In this document: positions 34,460 to 43,945 of the stretch, in pieces
How positions within the stretch are numbered: the first letter of the stretch is position 1
Layout of the letters: every line of letters starts with the position of its first letter
NCBI GenBank assembly: GCA_022486625.1
Contig: JAKVKH010000001.1
Span: 186,001 to 250,000 of the forward strand
DNA from: Butyrivibrio sp.
GTDB lineage: Bacteria; Bacillota; Clostridia; Lachnospirales; Lachnospiraceae
Direction: 5' to 3'
Length of the DNA: 64,000 bases
Made by a program: the position numbers and the translations under genes
Notes under the pieces: model-generated
The model's database searches: none
Told to the model about the DNA's origin: nothing
The model's input: the letters and a program-made list of their open reading frames with translations, nothing else

Positions 34460-35209
34460 ATGGCACGTAAGAAAATTATTGCCGGCAACTGGAAGATGAA
34501 TATGACTCCTTCAGAAGCGGTTGAACTGATTAATACTTTGAAGCCTCTTGTAAAAACAGAGGAAGCTGATGTTGTATTCTGTGTTCCTGCGATTGACATC
34601 ATTCCTGCCGTAGAGGCAGCTAAGGGCTCTAACATCCAGATCGGTGCCGAGAACCTTTATTTTGAGGAAAAGGGAGCTTTCACAGGAGAAATTTCTCCTG
34701 CAATGCTGACAGACGCAGGCGTTAAGTTTGTAGTCATCGGACATTCTGAAAGAAGACAGTATTTTGCTGAGACAAATGAAACAGTAAACAAGAAGGTTCT
34801 GAAAGCATTTGAACACGGCATTACTCCTATCGTATGCTGTGGTGAATCTCTTGAACAGCGTGAACAGGGCATTACAATCGACTGGATCCGTCAGCAGATC
34901 AAGATCGCATTCCTGAACGTAACTGCAGACCAGGCGAAAACAGCAGTTATTGCTTATGAACCGATCTGGGCAATCGGAACAGGTAAGACAGCAACATCTG
35001 ACCAGGCTGAGGAAGTCTGCGGAGCAATCCGTAAGTGCATCGGTGAGATCTATGATGAAGCAACAGCAGCTGCAATCCGTATTCAGTACGGCGGATCTGT
35101 AAATGCCAAGACAGCGCCGGAACTTTTCACAAAGCCTGATATCGATGGCGGCCTTGTAGGCGGTGCATCTCTGAAACCGGAATTCGGACAGATCGTTAAC
35201 TGGCATTGA
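34460..35209 (+). CDS. tpiA: Triose-phosphate isomerase
   Basis: 249 residues, the standard length. It interconverts dihydroxyacetone phosphate and glyceraldehyde-3-phosphate. The TIM barrel shows AGNWKMN with the substrate Lys, [10 protein letters not shown] with the catalytic His near 95, [14 protein letters not shown] with the catalytic Glu near 167 and the flexible loop, and [19 protein letters not shown] phosphate loops. It ends the gap-pgk-tpiA glycolytic group. No gpmI or eno gene follows, unlike many Firmicutes. Confidence 0.98.
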   Translation: MARKKIIAGNWKMNMTPSEAVELINTLKPLVKTEEADVVFCVPAIDIIPAVEAAKGSNIQIGAENLYFEEKGAFTGEISPAMLTDAGVKFVVIGHSERRQYFAETNETVNKKVLKAFEHGITPIVCCGESLEQREQGITIDWIRQQIKIAFLNVTADQAKTAVIAYEPIWAIGTGKTATSDQAEEVCGAIRKCIGEIYDEATAAAIRIQYGGSVNAKTAPELFTKPDIDGGLVGGASLKPEFGQIVNWH

Positions 35210-35359
35210 AAGGTTTTTTGAATAAAATTAAGGGTACATGAGTTGATGAGAGGAATCTTTGAGTCTGAGGACCTGGAGATTCCTTTCTGTATGAATAAGC
35301 AGATTCTGAAGGCAGTGTATGTTTATTCATGCAGAAAAGAAAGAGCAGTGAGGCGGCAG

Positions 35360-35866
35360 ATGAAAGTATTGATTTGCAGTGATACACATGGAAAACAGGA
35401 TCTGATGAAACAGGTCATTGAGCGGGAAGAACCGTTTGAAGTCCTGGTGCATGCAGGCGATATGGAAGATCAGGTGATCTGCGTGCTCGGTTATACCGAT
35501 TATCAGGTTCGCATCGTGGCGGGAAACTGCGATTATGGACTGGGATATTCCCGTGAACAGCTGTTTGATCTGGGAAAGTTTCATACACTTCTGCTGCATG
35601 GCAATTTGTGCGGAGGAATGCCCTGTAATCCGACACATGATCTGAATCCGCTCTGTGAGTATGCAAAACGCAAAGGCGCAGACATTCTGATATATGGGCA
35701 TACGCATGTGCCGAAGGTAGTAAGAAGAGATCATCTGCTGGTAATCAATCCCGGCAGTCTTTCACTGCCAAGGCAGGAGAATCGTGAACCAAGCTATGCC
35801 GTGCTGAATATTGACGGTGACGATATCAGCTGCGAGATCAGATATCCGCTTATGAAACAGGAGTAA
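35360..35866 (+). CDS. YfcE-family metallophosphoesterase
   Basis: 168 residues from ATG 35360, which has GAGG upstream and begins directly with the catalytic motif MKVLICSDTHG. Upstream in-frame starts (from 35243) add a segment not seen in the family. Metal-binding motifs follow in order: VHAGDMED, VAGNCDYG, LLHGNLCG and YGHTHVPK, ending with NPGSLSLPR. Related proteins hydrolyse phosphodiesters in the cytoplasm. It is the first of a run of same-strand genes with short gaps (mutY 3 bases later). Confidence 0.92.
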   Translation: MKVLICSDTHGKQDLMKQVIEREEPFEVLVHAGDMEDQVICVLGYTDYQVRIVAGNCDYGLGYSREQLFDLGKFHTLLLHGNLCGGMPCNPTHDLNPLCEYAKRKGADILIYGHTHVPKVVRRDHLLVINPGSLSLPRQENREPSYAVLNIDGDDISCEIRYPLMKQE

Positions 35867-35869
35867 AGG

Positions 35870-36937
35870 ATGATGCAGGAGAAGACGCAGGAGCTGCTGC
35901 AATGGTATGAGCAGAACCGGAGAATACTTCCGTGGAGATCGGATCCATCGCCGTATCATGTCTGGCTGTCGGAAATCATGCTGCAGCAGACACGCGTGGA
36001 AGCTGTGAAGTCATATTATGAGCGGTTCCTGAAGGAAATTCCGGATGTGGAAACACTTGCTGCAGCGGAAGAAGAACATCTTCTGAAGCTATGGGAAGGT
36101 CTTGGCTACTATTCCAGAATCAGAAATATGCATAAAGCGGCAGAGCAAGTAATGAAGGAGTATGGCGGCAGGATACCGGATACATTTGAAGAACTCAGAA
36201 AACTGCCGGGAATCGGAAGTTATACGGCCGGGGCAATTGCTTCAATCGCCTATGGGAAAAGGGAACCGGCAGTTGATGGAAACGTGCTGCGGGTGTGGAC
36301 AAGATCGGAAGCAGATCCGCGGGATATATCAGAAGAAGCAACGAAGAAGGCAGTCCATCAGGAAATGTACGGATATCTTCCGGAAGCGGCAGAGTGCGGG
36401 GCGTATAATCAGGCACTGATGGATCTGGGGGCGATGGTATGCATCCCGCATGGAGAGCCGCAGTGCGGGGCGTGCCCATGGCAGGAGCGCTGCAGGGCAC
36501 ATCTTGACGGGACAGAAACCGAGTATCCGGTAAAAAAAGTCAGGAAAGCCCGCAGAATAGAACAGCGGACAATACTGGTTCTGCAGGATCAGAAATGTAC
36601 TGTGATTCACAGAAGACCCATGCATGGACTTCTGGCGGGAATGTATGAATATCCGAATCTGGAGGGCAGCCTTTCGGAAGAAGATGTGCGAACATGGCTT
36701 AGAAAAGCCGGCGTACAGGCGATCCGGATTATGCCGATGCCGTCTGCCAAACATATATTCACGCACCTGGAATGGCATATGCGAGGGTATCTGATACAGG
36801 TAGATGAACTGTCAGAGTTTCATCCGGAAACGATGGATGCAATTCTTGCAGGTTCGCAGCAGGTAGAGGAAAAATATCCGATGCCGGGAGCGTTTCATGT
36901 ATACAGAGATTATGTCAGAAACATGTCGGGACAATAG
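35870..36937 (+). CDS. mutY: A/G-specific adenine glycosylase
   Basis: 355 residues. It removes adenine mispaired with 8-oxoguanine. The N-terminal glycosylase domain has EIMLQQTRVE with the catalytic Glu, the helix-hairpin-helix LPGIGSYTAGAIAS and the catalytic Asp in PAVDGNVLRV. The iron-sulfur loop CIPHGEPQCGACPWQERC has the C-x6-C-x2-C-x5-C spacing of a [4Fe-4S] site. The C-terminal NUDIX-like domain (about 225-355) recognises 8-oxoG. SD AGGAG. It is coupled to the phosphoesterase gene and followed 16 bases later by shikimate kinase. Confidence 0.96.
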   Translation: MMQEKTQELLQWYEQNRRILPWRSDPSPYHVWLSEIMLQQTRVEAVKSYYERFLKEIPDVETLAAAEEEHLLKLWEGLGYYSRIRNMHKAAEQVMKEYGGRIPDTFEELRKLPGIGSYTAGAIASIAYGKREPAVDGNVLRVWTRSEADPRDISEEATKKAVHQEMYGYLPEAAECGAYNQALMDLGAMVCIPHGEPQCGACPWQERCRAHLDGTETEYPVKKVRKARRIEQRTILVLQDQKCTVIHRRPMHGLLAGMYEYPNLEGSLSEEDVRTWLRKAGVQAIRIMPMPSAKHIFTHLEWHMRGYLIQVDELSEFHPETMDAILAGSQQVEEKYPMPGAFHVYRDYVRNMSGQ

Positions 36938-36953
36938 CACAGAGGAGTTTATT

Positions 36954-37457
36954 ATGAAAACAGATAATATTATTCTGATCGGGATGCCTGCATCAGGGAA
37001 AAGTACGGTAGGTGTGATTCTGGCGAAGATTATCGGTTACCGCTTTCTGGATTCGGATCTTCTTATTCAGGAGCAGGAAGGGAAAAAACTTCACCAGATT
37101 ATTTCAGAAAAAGGAATTGATGGATTTCTGGATGTGGAAGAACGTGTCAACGCCGGAATTGCAGCGGAACATACAGTAATTTCCACAGGGGGAAGTGTAG
37201 TCTATGGCAGCCTGGCCATGGAGCATTTTAAACAAATCGGTACAGTAGTATATCTGCAGGTCGGATACGAAGAACTGATGCACAGATTGCATGATATTCA
37301 GCAGAGAGGCGTTGTGGTCAGACAGGGGCAGACCATGCAGGATCTGTACCGGGAGAGAACTGCACTGTATGAGAAATATGCGGATGTCACGATTCGTGAA
37401 GAAAATGCAACGCCGGAGCAGGTAATTGCAGAAATTATCGGTACATTGAATATCTGA
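36954..37457 (+). CDS. aroK: Shikimate kinase
   Basis: 167 residues from ATG 36954 with GAGGAG upstream; the longer frame from 36897 runs back into mutY. It phosphorylates shikimate in chorismate synthesis. The P-loop GMPASGKSTVG (residues 10-20), FLDSD with the substrate Asp, ISTGGSV with the Gly-Gly loop, and RERTALYEKYAD near the C-terminus are all present. Other aro genes are not nearby. The name aroK is by function; aroL-type naming is equally possible. Confidence 0.93.
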   Translation: MKTDNIILIGMPASGKSTVGVILAKIIGYRFLDSDLLIQEQEGKKLHQIISEKGIDGFLDVEERVNAGIAAEHTVISTGGSVVYGSLAMEHFKQIGTVVYLQVGYEELMHRLHDIQQRGVVVRQGQTMQDLYRERTALYEKYADVTIREENATPEQVIAEIIGTLNI

Positions 37458-37463
37458 GTGTGA

Positions 37464-37492
37464 TTGACAGGGGTATCCTGCACGTGTAAAAT
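37464..37492 (+). promoter_or_regulatory. Promoter of the TetR regulator gene
   Basis: A perfect TTGACA (37464-37469), a 17-base spacer and TAAAAT (37487-37492) lie about 50 bases before the TetR start. No clear TetR palindrome was identified around it. Confidence 0.75.
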
Positions 37493-37542
37493 ACATAACA
37501 GATGCTATTGATATGACGGGAATCAGAAAGGCTTGGGAGACA

Positions 37543-38103
37543 ATGTCCAGAAAAGCAACCATTACACAAAAGGAAATTGTAAACGCAGCATTTAAGATTA
37601 CGAGAAAGGAAGGCTTTGAACAGATCACCTCGCGCAGGCTTGCGGCGGCGGCAGGGTGTTCCACACAGCCTATTTTTCGAATTTATGATAACATGGATGC
37701 ACTGAAAAAAGATGTTTATATAAAGGCAGCGGGTTATTATGAAGACTATTATAAGGATTATGCAAAGACACATGAAATTCCCTTTGTGGATCTGGGGATG
37801 GCCTACATTAATTTCGCAAAGAGATATCCGCATCTGTTCAGATTGCTGTTTCTGTCAGAACATGGGAAAGACACAAAAAGTATGTATGATCTGATCAATG
37901 GAAGTGAGGATAATGCAGTAGCAGAAGTAAAACGTGCTGCAGAGCAGGGAGCACTGAATCCGGATCAGCTGTTTATGAAGATGTGGATTTATATTCACGG
38001 AGCCGGCTGTATGGCGGTTACCGGAGATTATGACCTTGATGACAACGACACTGTGGCAATGCTGGAATCTGCATATGCCTCGTTTGCACAGACGGCCGGA
38101 TAA
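37543..38103 (+). CDS. TetR/AcrR family transcriptional regulator
   Basis: 186 residues from ATG 37543 (GGGAG upstream); the ATG at 37513 lacks an SD. The N-terminal TetR helix-turn-helix is clear: ITQKEIVNAAFKITRKEGFE, then ITSRRLAAAAGCSTQPIFRI. The C-terminal ligand domain has a TetR_C_33-like pattern (AYINFAKRYPHLFRLLFLSE). A perfect promoter precedes it. It is 26 bases before the RpiR-type regulator. The target genes are not clear; no transporter gene is adjacent. Confidence 0.9.
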   Translation: MSRKATITQKEIVNAAFKITRKEGFEQITSRRLAAAAGCSTQPIFRIYDNMDALKKDVYIKAAGYYEDYYKDYAKTHEIPFVDLGMAYINFAKRYPHLFRLLFLSEHGKDTKSMYDLINGSEDNAVAEVKRAAEQGALNPDQLFMKMWIYIHGAGCMAVTGDYDLDDNDTVAMLESAYASFAQTAG

Positions 38104-38129
38104 AAAAGTTCTGACGGAGGCGCAGACAG

Positions 38130-39029
38130 GTGGATATCATTACAAGGATCAGCGAAGCTTATCCGCATATGAGCAAGGGCAGAAAGAAGATTGCGGATTA
38201 TGTGACAGATCATGCACAGCAGGCAGTGTTCATGACGGCGGCAAAGCTGGGAGCAACAACCGGCAACAGTGAATCAACGGTCGTTCGTTTTGCCATATTT
38301 CTGGGATATGAAGGATATCCGGAGTTTCAGCATGCACTGGAACTTCTGGTACAGGATAAGATGGACAGCGTAGGCAGAACATTTGAACATTTTGACGGAA
38401 GCGATGAAGAAGGGCTGCTTCAGGAGGTGCTTACTTCAGATGCGGACAGAATCAGAAATACAATAACCCGTATGGATCCGGCGGCATTTGCATCTGCCGT
38501 GGATATTATCCTGCAGGCAAAGCATCTGTATATTGTCGGGATTCGCAGCTGTGAACCACTGGCGAGTTTCCTGCATTTTTATCTGAATATGGTAAGAGGA
38601 GATAACATTCTGGTCGGAACGACGAGTACCAGTGAGATGTTTGAACAGATGATCCGGATCGGCGCAGAGGATGCGGTTATCGGAATCAGCTTTCCGAGAT
38701 ATTCCATGAGAACACTCAAATGCATGGAATTTGCAAATGACAGAAATGCAAAGGTGATTGCCATTACCGATTCTGTACATTCGCCTATGAATCTTTATTC
38801 TTCCTGTAATCTCTTTGCACAAAGTGACAGCATATCCATTGTGGATTCTCTTGTGGCACCATTAAGTGTCATCAATGCACTTATTGTTGCCATCTGCCTC
38901 AGGTGTCCGGATGAAGTCAGAAAAGATTTGAAGACACTTGAAAATACCTGGAATAATTATCAGGTTTACCTGAATGACGAAATTAATTTTATTGGAGAGG
39001 AGCCGGTACTGACGGCAAAGAAATCCTGA
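38130..39029 (+). CDS. MurR/RpiR family transcriptional regulator
   Basis: 299 residues starting at GTG 38130, with CGGAGG about 10 bases upstream. The N-terminal HTH_6 domain reads MSKGRKKIADYVTDHAQQAV, then AAKLGATTGNSESTVVRFAI. A SIS sugar-phosphate-binding domain follows (about 125-255), with LYIVGIRSCEPLASFLHFYL and AVIGISFPRYSMRTL. Such regulators usually control amino-sugar or phosphosugar genes, but none are next to it. It ends 3 bases before the flavoprotein gene, so the two are probably translated together. Confidence 0.92.
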   Translation: MDIITRISEAYPHMSKGRKKIADYVTDHAQQAVFMTAAKLGATTGNSESTVVRFAIFLGYEGYPEFQHALELLVQDKMDSVGRTFEHFDGSDEEGLLQEVLTSDADRIRNTITRMDPAAFASAVDIILQAKHLYIVGIRSCEPLASFLHFYLNMVRGDNILVGTTSTSEMFEQMIRIGAEDAVIGISFPRYSMRTLKCMEFANDRNAKVIAITDSVHSPMNLYSSCNLFAQSDSISIVDSLVAPLSVINALIVAICLRCPDEVRKDLKTLENTWNNYQVYLNDEINFIGEEPVLTAKKS

Positions 39030-39032
39030 TTT

Positions 39033-40289
39033 ATGAGAAAAATAGCAGTAATCGGATGCGGAGCAGCCGGGATGATGGCAGCAATTTCCGCTGCAGAATG
39101 CGGCGCATCTGTAACGATATATGAAAAAAATGAAAAACCGGGGAAAAAGCTTTTTATCACAGGGAAGGGAAGATGTAATGTGACCAATACCTGTGAAACG
39201 GATGCTTTTTTCAGTAATGTGTGTCATAATGCAAAATTTCTGTACAGTGCAGTTTACGGATACGATCATGATGCAGTACAGGATTTTTTTGAACAGAATG
39301 GCTGTCTGCTTAAGGAAGAACGCGGCGGACGGGTTTTCCCGGACTCAGATCATTCTTCTGATATTATCCGTACACTTGTGAACGTACTTCAGAAAGATCA
39401 TGTACAGATCTGCTATGGTGCGCAGGTAACGGAAATAGGCAGAAAAGACGGTGCGGTATGTTCCATTACGGTGAATCATAAGCAGCAGATTCCGGTGGAC
39501 GCAGTTATTGTATGTACCGGTGGCCTGTCCTATGAAAGTACGGGTTCAACGGGAGACGGGTATCTTTTTGCAGAGGCTGCAGGACATACCGTGACAGAAA
39601 AGAGTCCGTCCCTTGTGCCGTTTACTGTAAGTGAACCATGGTGCAGCAGTCTGCAGGGATTGTCACTGAAAAATGTCAGCATCAGAATGGAACGGCAGGG
39701 AGAAAAAGGCGGAAAAAAGAAGAAACCGGTATATGAAGGATTTGGTGAGATGCTCTTTACGCATTTTGGCGTCAGCGGACCGCTGATTCTGACGGCCAGT
39801 ACCTGTTACAGGGCGGGAGAGAAGATGCTGCTGCATCTGGATCTGAAGCCTGCATTGTCTGTGGAACAGCTGGATAAAAGAGTACTACGTGATTTTGAGG
39901 AAGGACTGAATAAGAACTTCGGGAATATTCTGGGCGGTCTGTATCCGTCAAAACTGATCCCGGTCATGACGGAGCTATCAGGGATTGACCCTGAGAAAAA
40001 AGTAAATGACATTACAAAGCAGGAGCGTCAGAAACTTGTGGAACTGACCAAGGATCTGACGATGACCGTTACGGGTACCAGAGGCTATAATGAGGCCATC
40101 ATTACCAGAGGCGGTGTAAATGTCAGAGAAATTAATGCGTCGACCATGGAATCCAGACTGTGCAGAGGACTTTTCTTTGCAGGGGAAGTCATGGATGTGG
40201 ATGCGGTAACCGGTGGTTATAATCTTCAGATTGCATGGTCAACAGGACATCTTGCGGGTGTGTGTGCCGCGCAGGAAGAAACAGTCTGA
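39033..40289 (+). CDS. HI0933-family NAD(P)/FAD-dependent oxidoreductase
   Basis: 418 residues. The FAD-binding Rossmann motif GCGAAGMMAA (8-17) and the family signature KKLFITGKGRCNVTN (about 38-52) identify the HI0933/YhiN group; further motifs are VCTGGLSYESTGSTGDGY and the C-terminal RGGVNVREINASTMESR with FFAGEVMDVDAVTGGYNLQ. Some relatives (BaiN) act in bile-acid reduction, but most have no known substrate. The ribosome site is weak, so translation probably depends on coupling to the RpiR gene. cmk follows. Confidence 0.93.
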   Translation: MRKIAVIGCGAAGMMAAISAAECGASVTIYEKNEKPGKKLFITGKGRCNVTNTCETDAFFSNVCHNAKFLYSAVYGYDHDAVQDFFEQNGCLLKEERGGRVFPDSDHSSDIIRTLVNVLQKDHVQICYGAQVTEIGRKDGAVCSITVNHKQQIPVDAVIVCTGGLSYESTGSTGDGYLFAEAAGHTVTEKSPSLVPFTVSEPWCSSLQGLSLKNVSIRMERQGEKGGKKKKPVYEGFGEMLFTHFGVSGPLILTASTCYRAGEKMLLHLDLKPALSVEQLDKRVLRDFEEGLNKNFGNILGGLYPSKLIPVMTELSGIDPEKKVNDITKQERQKLVELTKDLTMTVTGTRGYNEAIITRGGVNVREINASTMESRLCRGLFFAGEVMDVDAVTGGYNLQIAWSTGHLAGVCAAQEETV

Positions 40290-40321
40290 AGAAAACAGGA
40301 ATCAGAAGGGGAAAAGAACAG

Positions 40322-40987
40322 ATGAGTCATAATATAGCGATTGACGGACCTGCCGGAGCAGGAAAGAGTACCATTGCAAAAATTGTAGCAAAAACACTTT
40401 CGTTTATTTATGTGGATACCGGTGCCATGTACAGGGCAATGGCACTGTACATGCTCAGAAAGAAAGTTCGGCCGAATCATGAGGACGAGGTCAGTACGGC
40501 CTGCAGGGATGTGGACATTACGATCCGCCATGAAAACGGAGAACAGGTAGTTCTTCTCAACGGAGAGAACGTAAACGGACTGATCCGTACGGAAGAAGTG
40601 GGTAACATGGCATCTGCCATCAGTGTAAACGCTGATGTCCGTACCAAACTGGTGGAGCTGCAGCAGGCACTTGCAGCAACGGCAGATGTTGTGATGGACG
40701 GAAGAGACATCGGTACGGTTGTACTGCCGAAGGCACAGCTGAAAATCTATCTGACCGCCAGCACGCATGTCAGAGCACTCCGCAGATATCAGGAACTGAC
40801 ACAGCGCGGGGAAAACTGCGAGATAGAGGCAATTGAACGGGATATTGCAGAACGTGACGAGAGAGACATGCATCGTGAGATATCACCGCTCAGACAGGCA
40901 GAAGATGCACATCTGGTAGATTCTTCGGAGCTGACAATTGATGAAGTGGCACAGCAGATCATCCGGCTGTACCGGGAAAATGCATGA
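40322..40987 (+). CDS. cmk: Cytidylate kinase
   Basis: 221 residues from ATG 40322, with AAGGGG upstream; the frame is open back into the flavoprotein gene. It phosphorylates CMP and dCMP. The P-loop IDGPAGAGKSTIAK, the YVDTGAMYRA substrate loop, MDGRDIGTVVLP and the lid region RRYQELTQRGENC are all typical. First gene of the conserved cmk-ispH-rpsA group of Clostridia; ispH begins 9 bases later. Confidence 0.97.
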   Translation: MSHNIAIDGPAGAGKSTIAKIVAKTLSFIYVDTGAMYRAMALYMLRKKVRPNHEDEVSTACRDVDITIRHENGEQVVLLNGENVNGLIRTEEVGNMASAISVNADVRTKLVELQQALAATADVVMDGRDIGTVVLPKAQLKIYLTASTHVRALRRYQELTQRGENCEIEAIERDIAERDERDMHREISPLRQAEDAHLVDSSELTIDEVAQQIIRLYRENA

Positions 40988-40996
40988 GGCGGAAAA

Positions 40997-41860
40997 ATGG
41001 CCGAAATCAAAATTATACTGGCTGAAAATGCCGGGTTCTGCTTTGGCGTTACCAAGGCAGTGGAAAAAGTATATGAGCTGGCGAAAAACAGAAATAATAT
41101 TTATACATACGGACCGATTATTCATAACGAAAGTGTGGTTGCCGATCTTGAACGTAAAAACGTCAAGGTTGTAAATACGCCGGACGAACTTTCCAAAATA
41201 GAAAACGGAACAGTTGTAATTCGTTCGCATGGAGTGTCCAGAAGTATTTATGAGCAGATCAATGCACAGGGACTTGAGTGTGTGGATGCTACATGTCCAT
41301 TTGTAAAGAGAATTCACACAATTGTGGATGAGGAAAGTGCAAAAGGCAGAACCATTGTGGTGATCGGGAATCCGACACATCCGGAAGTCGAAGGAATTGT
41401 CGGCTGGACCAATGGCCCGGTATATGTGGTGGAAACACCCGAAGAAGCCGAAAAATTCAGCGTTCCGAAGGACACGCAGATCTGTCTTGTATCTCAGACC
41501 ACGTATAATTATAATAAATTTAAAGATACAGTTGAAATATTTAAGCAAAAAGGGTACAATATTAATATTGTGAATACTATATGTAGCGCAACGGAAGAAA
41601 GACAGACGGAAGCTGACAGAATTTCCGGCCAGGTAGACGCGATGATAGTAATCGGAGGGGCACACAGTTCCAACACGAGGAAACTGTATGAGATATGCAG
41701 TAAGAAATGTGCATATACATACTTTGTCCAGAAGGCGGATGATTTGCCCGGTGATTTTCCGGATGGCGTAAAGACAGTCGGGATAACCGCAGGGGCATCA
41801 ACCCCAAAGAATATAATCGAGGAGGTTCAGACGTATGTCAGAACAAGATCAGACATTTGA
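40997..41860 (+). CDS. ispH: 4-hydroxy-3-methylbut-2-enyl diphosphate reductase
   Basis: 287 residues. It carries out the last step of the MEP isoprenoid pathway using a [4Fe-4S] cluster. The three cluster cysteines are in NAGFCFGV (near 14), DATCPFV (near 97) and NTICSATEE (near 195). Substrate-binding residues lie in RSHGVS, NPTHPEV and GGAHSSNT. In several Clostridia this enzyme is fused to ribosomal protein S1; here the S1 gene begins 26 bases before the stop of ispH, in another frame. The two are thus separate but coupled. Confidence 0.97.
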   Translation: MAEIKIILAENAGFCFGVTKAVEKVYELAKNRNNIYTYGPIIHNESVVADLERKNVKVVNTPDELSKIENGTVVIRSHGVSRSIYEQINAQGLECVDATCPFVKRIHTIVDEESAKGRTIVVIGNPTHPEVEGIVGWTNGPVYVVETPEEAEKFSVPKDTQICLVSQTTYNYNKFKDTVEIFKQKGYNINIVNTICSATEERQTEADRISGQVDAMIVIGGAHSSNTRKLYEICSKKCAYTYFVQKADDLPGDFPDGVKTVGITAGASTPKNIIEEVQTYVRTRSDI

Positions 41861-42980
41861 ACAAATGCTTAACGAATCATTTAAGACAATCCACACAGGG
41901 GAGGTCGTTGAAGGTACTGTTATCGATGTTAAACCCGATGAGATTATCTTAAATATCGGATATAAAGCCGATGGTATTCTTACCAAGAGCGAATACAGTA
42001 ACGACAACAGTGTTGATCTCGCCGCAACAATCCATGTTGGTGACAAGATGGATGTCAAGGTACTTAAAACCAATGATGCAGATGGACAGGTAATTCTTTC
42101 TTACAAGAGACTGGCACTTGACCGTGGCAACAAGAGAATTGAAGATGCATTCAACAACAAGGAAGTTCTTAAGGCCAAGGTTGTACAGGTACTTGAAGGC
42201 GGACTTGTAGTCGTTGTGGATGAAGTCAGAATTTTCATTCCGGCCAGCCTTGTATCAGATACTTATGAGAAGGATCTGACAAAGTATGACGGACAGGAAA
42301 TTGAGTTTGTTGTAACAGAGTATAATCCGAAGAGAAGAAGATATATCGGAAACAGAAGAATTCTGGTGTCTGCAGAAAAGGCAGAAAAGGCAAAGGAACT
42401 GTTTGAGACAATTCATGCAGGAGATGTTGTAGAAGGAACAGTCAAGAACGTAACAGATTTCGGTGCATTCATCGATCTGGGCGGCGCAGACGGACTTCTT
42501 CATATTTCAGAAATGTCCTGGGGTCGTGTAGAGAACCCGAAGAAGGTCTTCAAGGTAGGCGATCAGGTTAAGGTTCTGATTAAGAGCATTGATGGTAAGA
42601 AGATTGCTCTGAGCAGAAAATTTGAGAATGAGAATCCTTGGAAGGATGCAACAGAGAAGTATGCTGTTGGTAACGTCGTAACAGGAACTGTAGCAAGAAT
42701 GACAGACTTTGGTGCATTTGTTGAGCTTGAACCTGGAATTGATGCTCTTCTCCATGTATCACAGATCGCAAAAGAGCATGTAGATAAGCCCTCTGACGTA
42801 TTAAAGGTTGGACAGGAAGTTACAGCAAAGATTGTTGATTTCAATGAAGAAGATAAGAAGATCAGCCTTAGTATTAAAGCTATGCTGGCTCCTGAAAAGA
42901 CTGATGATCAGGAAGATGGAGATGTTGTGTCCGTTGATATTGATCAGGTAATTGCCGATCAGAAGAATGATCAGGAATGA
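41835..42980 (+). CDS. rpsA: 30S ribosomal protein S1 homologue, four S1 domains
   Basis: 381 residues. Four S1 RNA-binding domains follow one another: about 19-87 (GEVVEGTVIDVKPDEIILNI), 103-170, 188-257 (GDVVEGTVKNVTDFGAFIDL) and 273-345 (GNVVTGTVARMTDFGAFVEL). An acidic tail follows. This is the short Firmicute form of S1. GAGGAGG lies upstream inside ispH, and the two genes overlap by 26 bases. Codon use is biased as in highly expressed genes. A strong terminator lies 15 bases after the stop. Confidence 0.95.
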   Translation: MSEQDQTFEQMLNESFKTIHTGEVVEGTVIDVKPDEIILNIGYKADGILTKSEYSNDNSVDLAATIHVGDKMDVKVLKTNDADGQVILSYKRLALDRGNKRIEDAFNNKEVLKAKVVQVLEGGLVVVVDEVRIFIPASLVSDTYEKDLTKYDGQEIEFVVTEYNPKRRRYIGNRRILVSAEKAEKAKELFETIHAGDVVEGTVKNVTDFGAFIDLGGADGLLHISEMSWGRVENPKKVFKVGDQVKVLIKSIDGKKIALSRKFENENPWKDATEKYAVGNVVTGTVARMTDFGAFVELEPGIDALLHVSQIAKEHVDKPSDVLKVGQEVTAKIVDFNEEDKKISLSIKAMLAPEKTDDQEDGDVVSVDIDQVIADQKNDQE

Positions 42981-42994
42981 TCATCTGAAAAAAG

Positions 42995-43032
42995 AGGACT
43001 GTTGCACGTGGTGCGATAGTCCTTTTTCTTTA
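42995..43032 (+). terminator. Rho-independent terminator after rpsA
   Basis: A 13-bp stem (42995-43007 with 43011-43023, two G.U pairs) with a 3-base loop, followed by TTTTTCTTT. It ends the cmk-ispH-rpsA transcript. Confidence 0.88.
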
Positions 43033-43091
43033 AAGGAAAGATGTCCTGGATGTGAAAAACTTGTAACATGATAAAGGAGGATACGAATCGA

Positions 43092-43874
43092 ATGGAATAC
43101 GATTATGAATGGTTCAAAAAATCAGTTTTCAGTCTGACGAAGATCGACCTTAATGCCTATAAGGAAAAACAGATGAAGCGGCGTATTGATACTCTGATCG
43201 GAAAGTACAGCATTACGGGGTATGATAAGTTTTTTGAGAAACTGAAGACGGATAAAGACGTACTGGATACATTTGTAACTTACCTGACGATTAATGTATC
43301 GGAATTTTTCAGAAATGTGGATCAGTGGAACCTGATGGAAAAAGATATGGTTCCGGAACTGATGCAGAAGTTCGGAAAGAACCTGAAAATCTGGAGTGCA
43401 GCCTGTTCAACAGGAGATGAGCCGTATACCATCGTAATGGTACTTTCCAGACATCTTCCGCTGAATCAGATCAATGTTCTGGCGACGGATCTGGACACAG
43501 TCGCAATTGCAAAGGCGAAAGCCGGTGTATACGCGGCAAAGGAGATTCAGGGTGTACCAGATGACCTGAAGAGAAAATACTTCACACAGGAAGGAAGCAT
43601 GTATAAGATTTCAGACGAGATCAAGAGCCGTGTCACCTTTAAACAGGCTGATCTCCTCAGAGATCCTTATCCAAAGGATTATCATCTGATTGTCTGCAGA
43701 AATGTACTGATTTACTTTACAGAAGAAGCAAAGGATGAAACGTTCCGCAAGTTCTATGGTTCACTGGCACCACAGGGGATTTTGTTTATCGGAAGTACAG
43801 AGCAGATCATCAATTATAAAGATATCGGGTTCCAGAGAAAAAATTCGTTCTACTATGAGAAACCTAAAGCATAA
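43092..43874 (+). CDS. CheR-type protein methyltransferase
   Basis: 260 residues from ATG 43092, with AAAGGAGG 11 bases upstream; the ATG at 43068 lies before that site. CheR enzymes methylate glutamates of chemoreceptors using S-adenosylmethionine. The N-terminal helical domain (LNAYKEKQMKRRIDTLIGKY) and the SAM-binding domain with WSAACSTGDEPYTIVMVL, VLATDLD and LIVCRNVLIYFT are all standard. No receptor, cheA, cheB or flagellar gene is adjacent. It stands as a single gene between two terminators. Confidence 0.92.
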   Translation: MEYDYEWFKKSVFSLTKIDLNAYKEKQMKRRIDTLIGKYSITGYDKFFEKLKTDKDVLDTFVTYLTINVSEFFRNVDQWNLMEKDMVPELMQKFGKNLKIWSAACSTGDEPYTIVMVLSRHLPLNQINVLATDLDTVAIAKAKAGVYAAKEIQGVPDDLKRKYFTQEGSMYKISDEIKSRVTFKQADLLRDPYPKDYHLIVCRNVLIYFTEEAKDETFRKFYGSLAPQGILFIGSTEQIINYKDIGFQRKNSFYYEKPKA

Positions 43875-43893
43875 TGGTGTATGTTTTGCCATG

Positions 43894-43931
43894 AAAAAGC
43901 CGGTCATTCAGTAATGAATGACCGGCTTTTT
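43894..43931. terminator. Bidirectional terminator after the CheR gene
   Basis: A perfect 16-bp stem (43894-43909 with 43916-43931) with a 6-base loop and A5/T5 tracts at the two ends, so it can work in both directions. Confidence 0.9.
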
Positions 43932-43945
43932 GCGGAATCTGCGAA

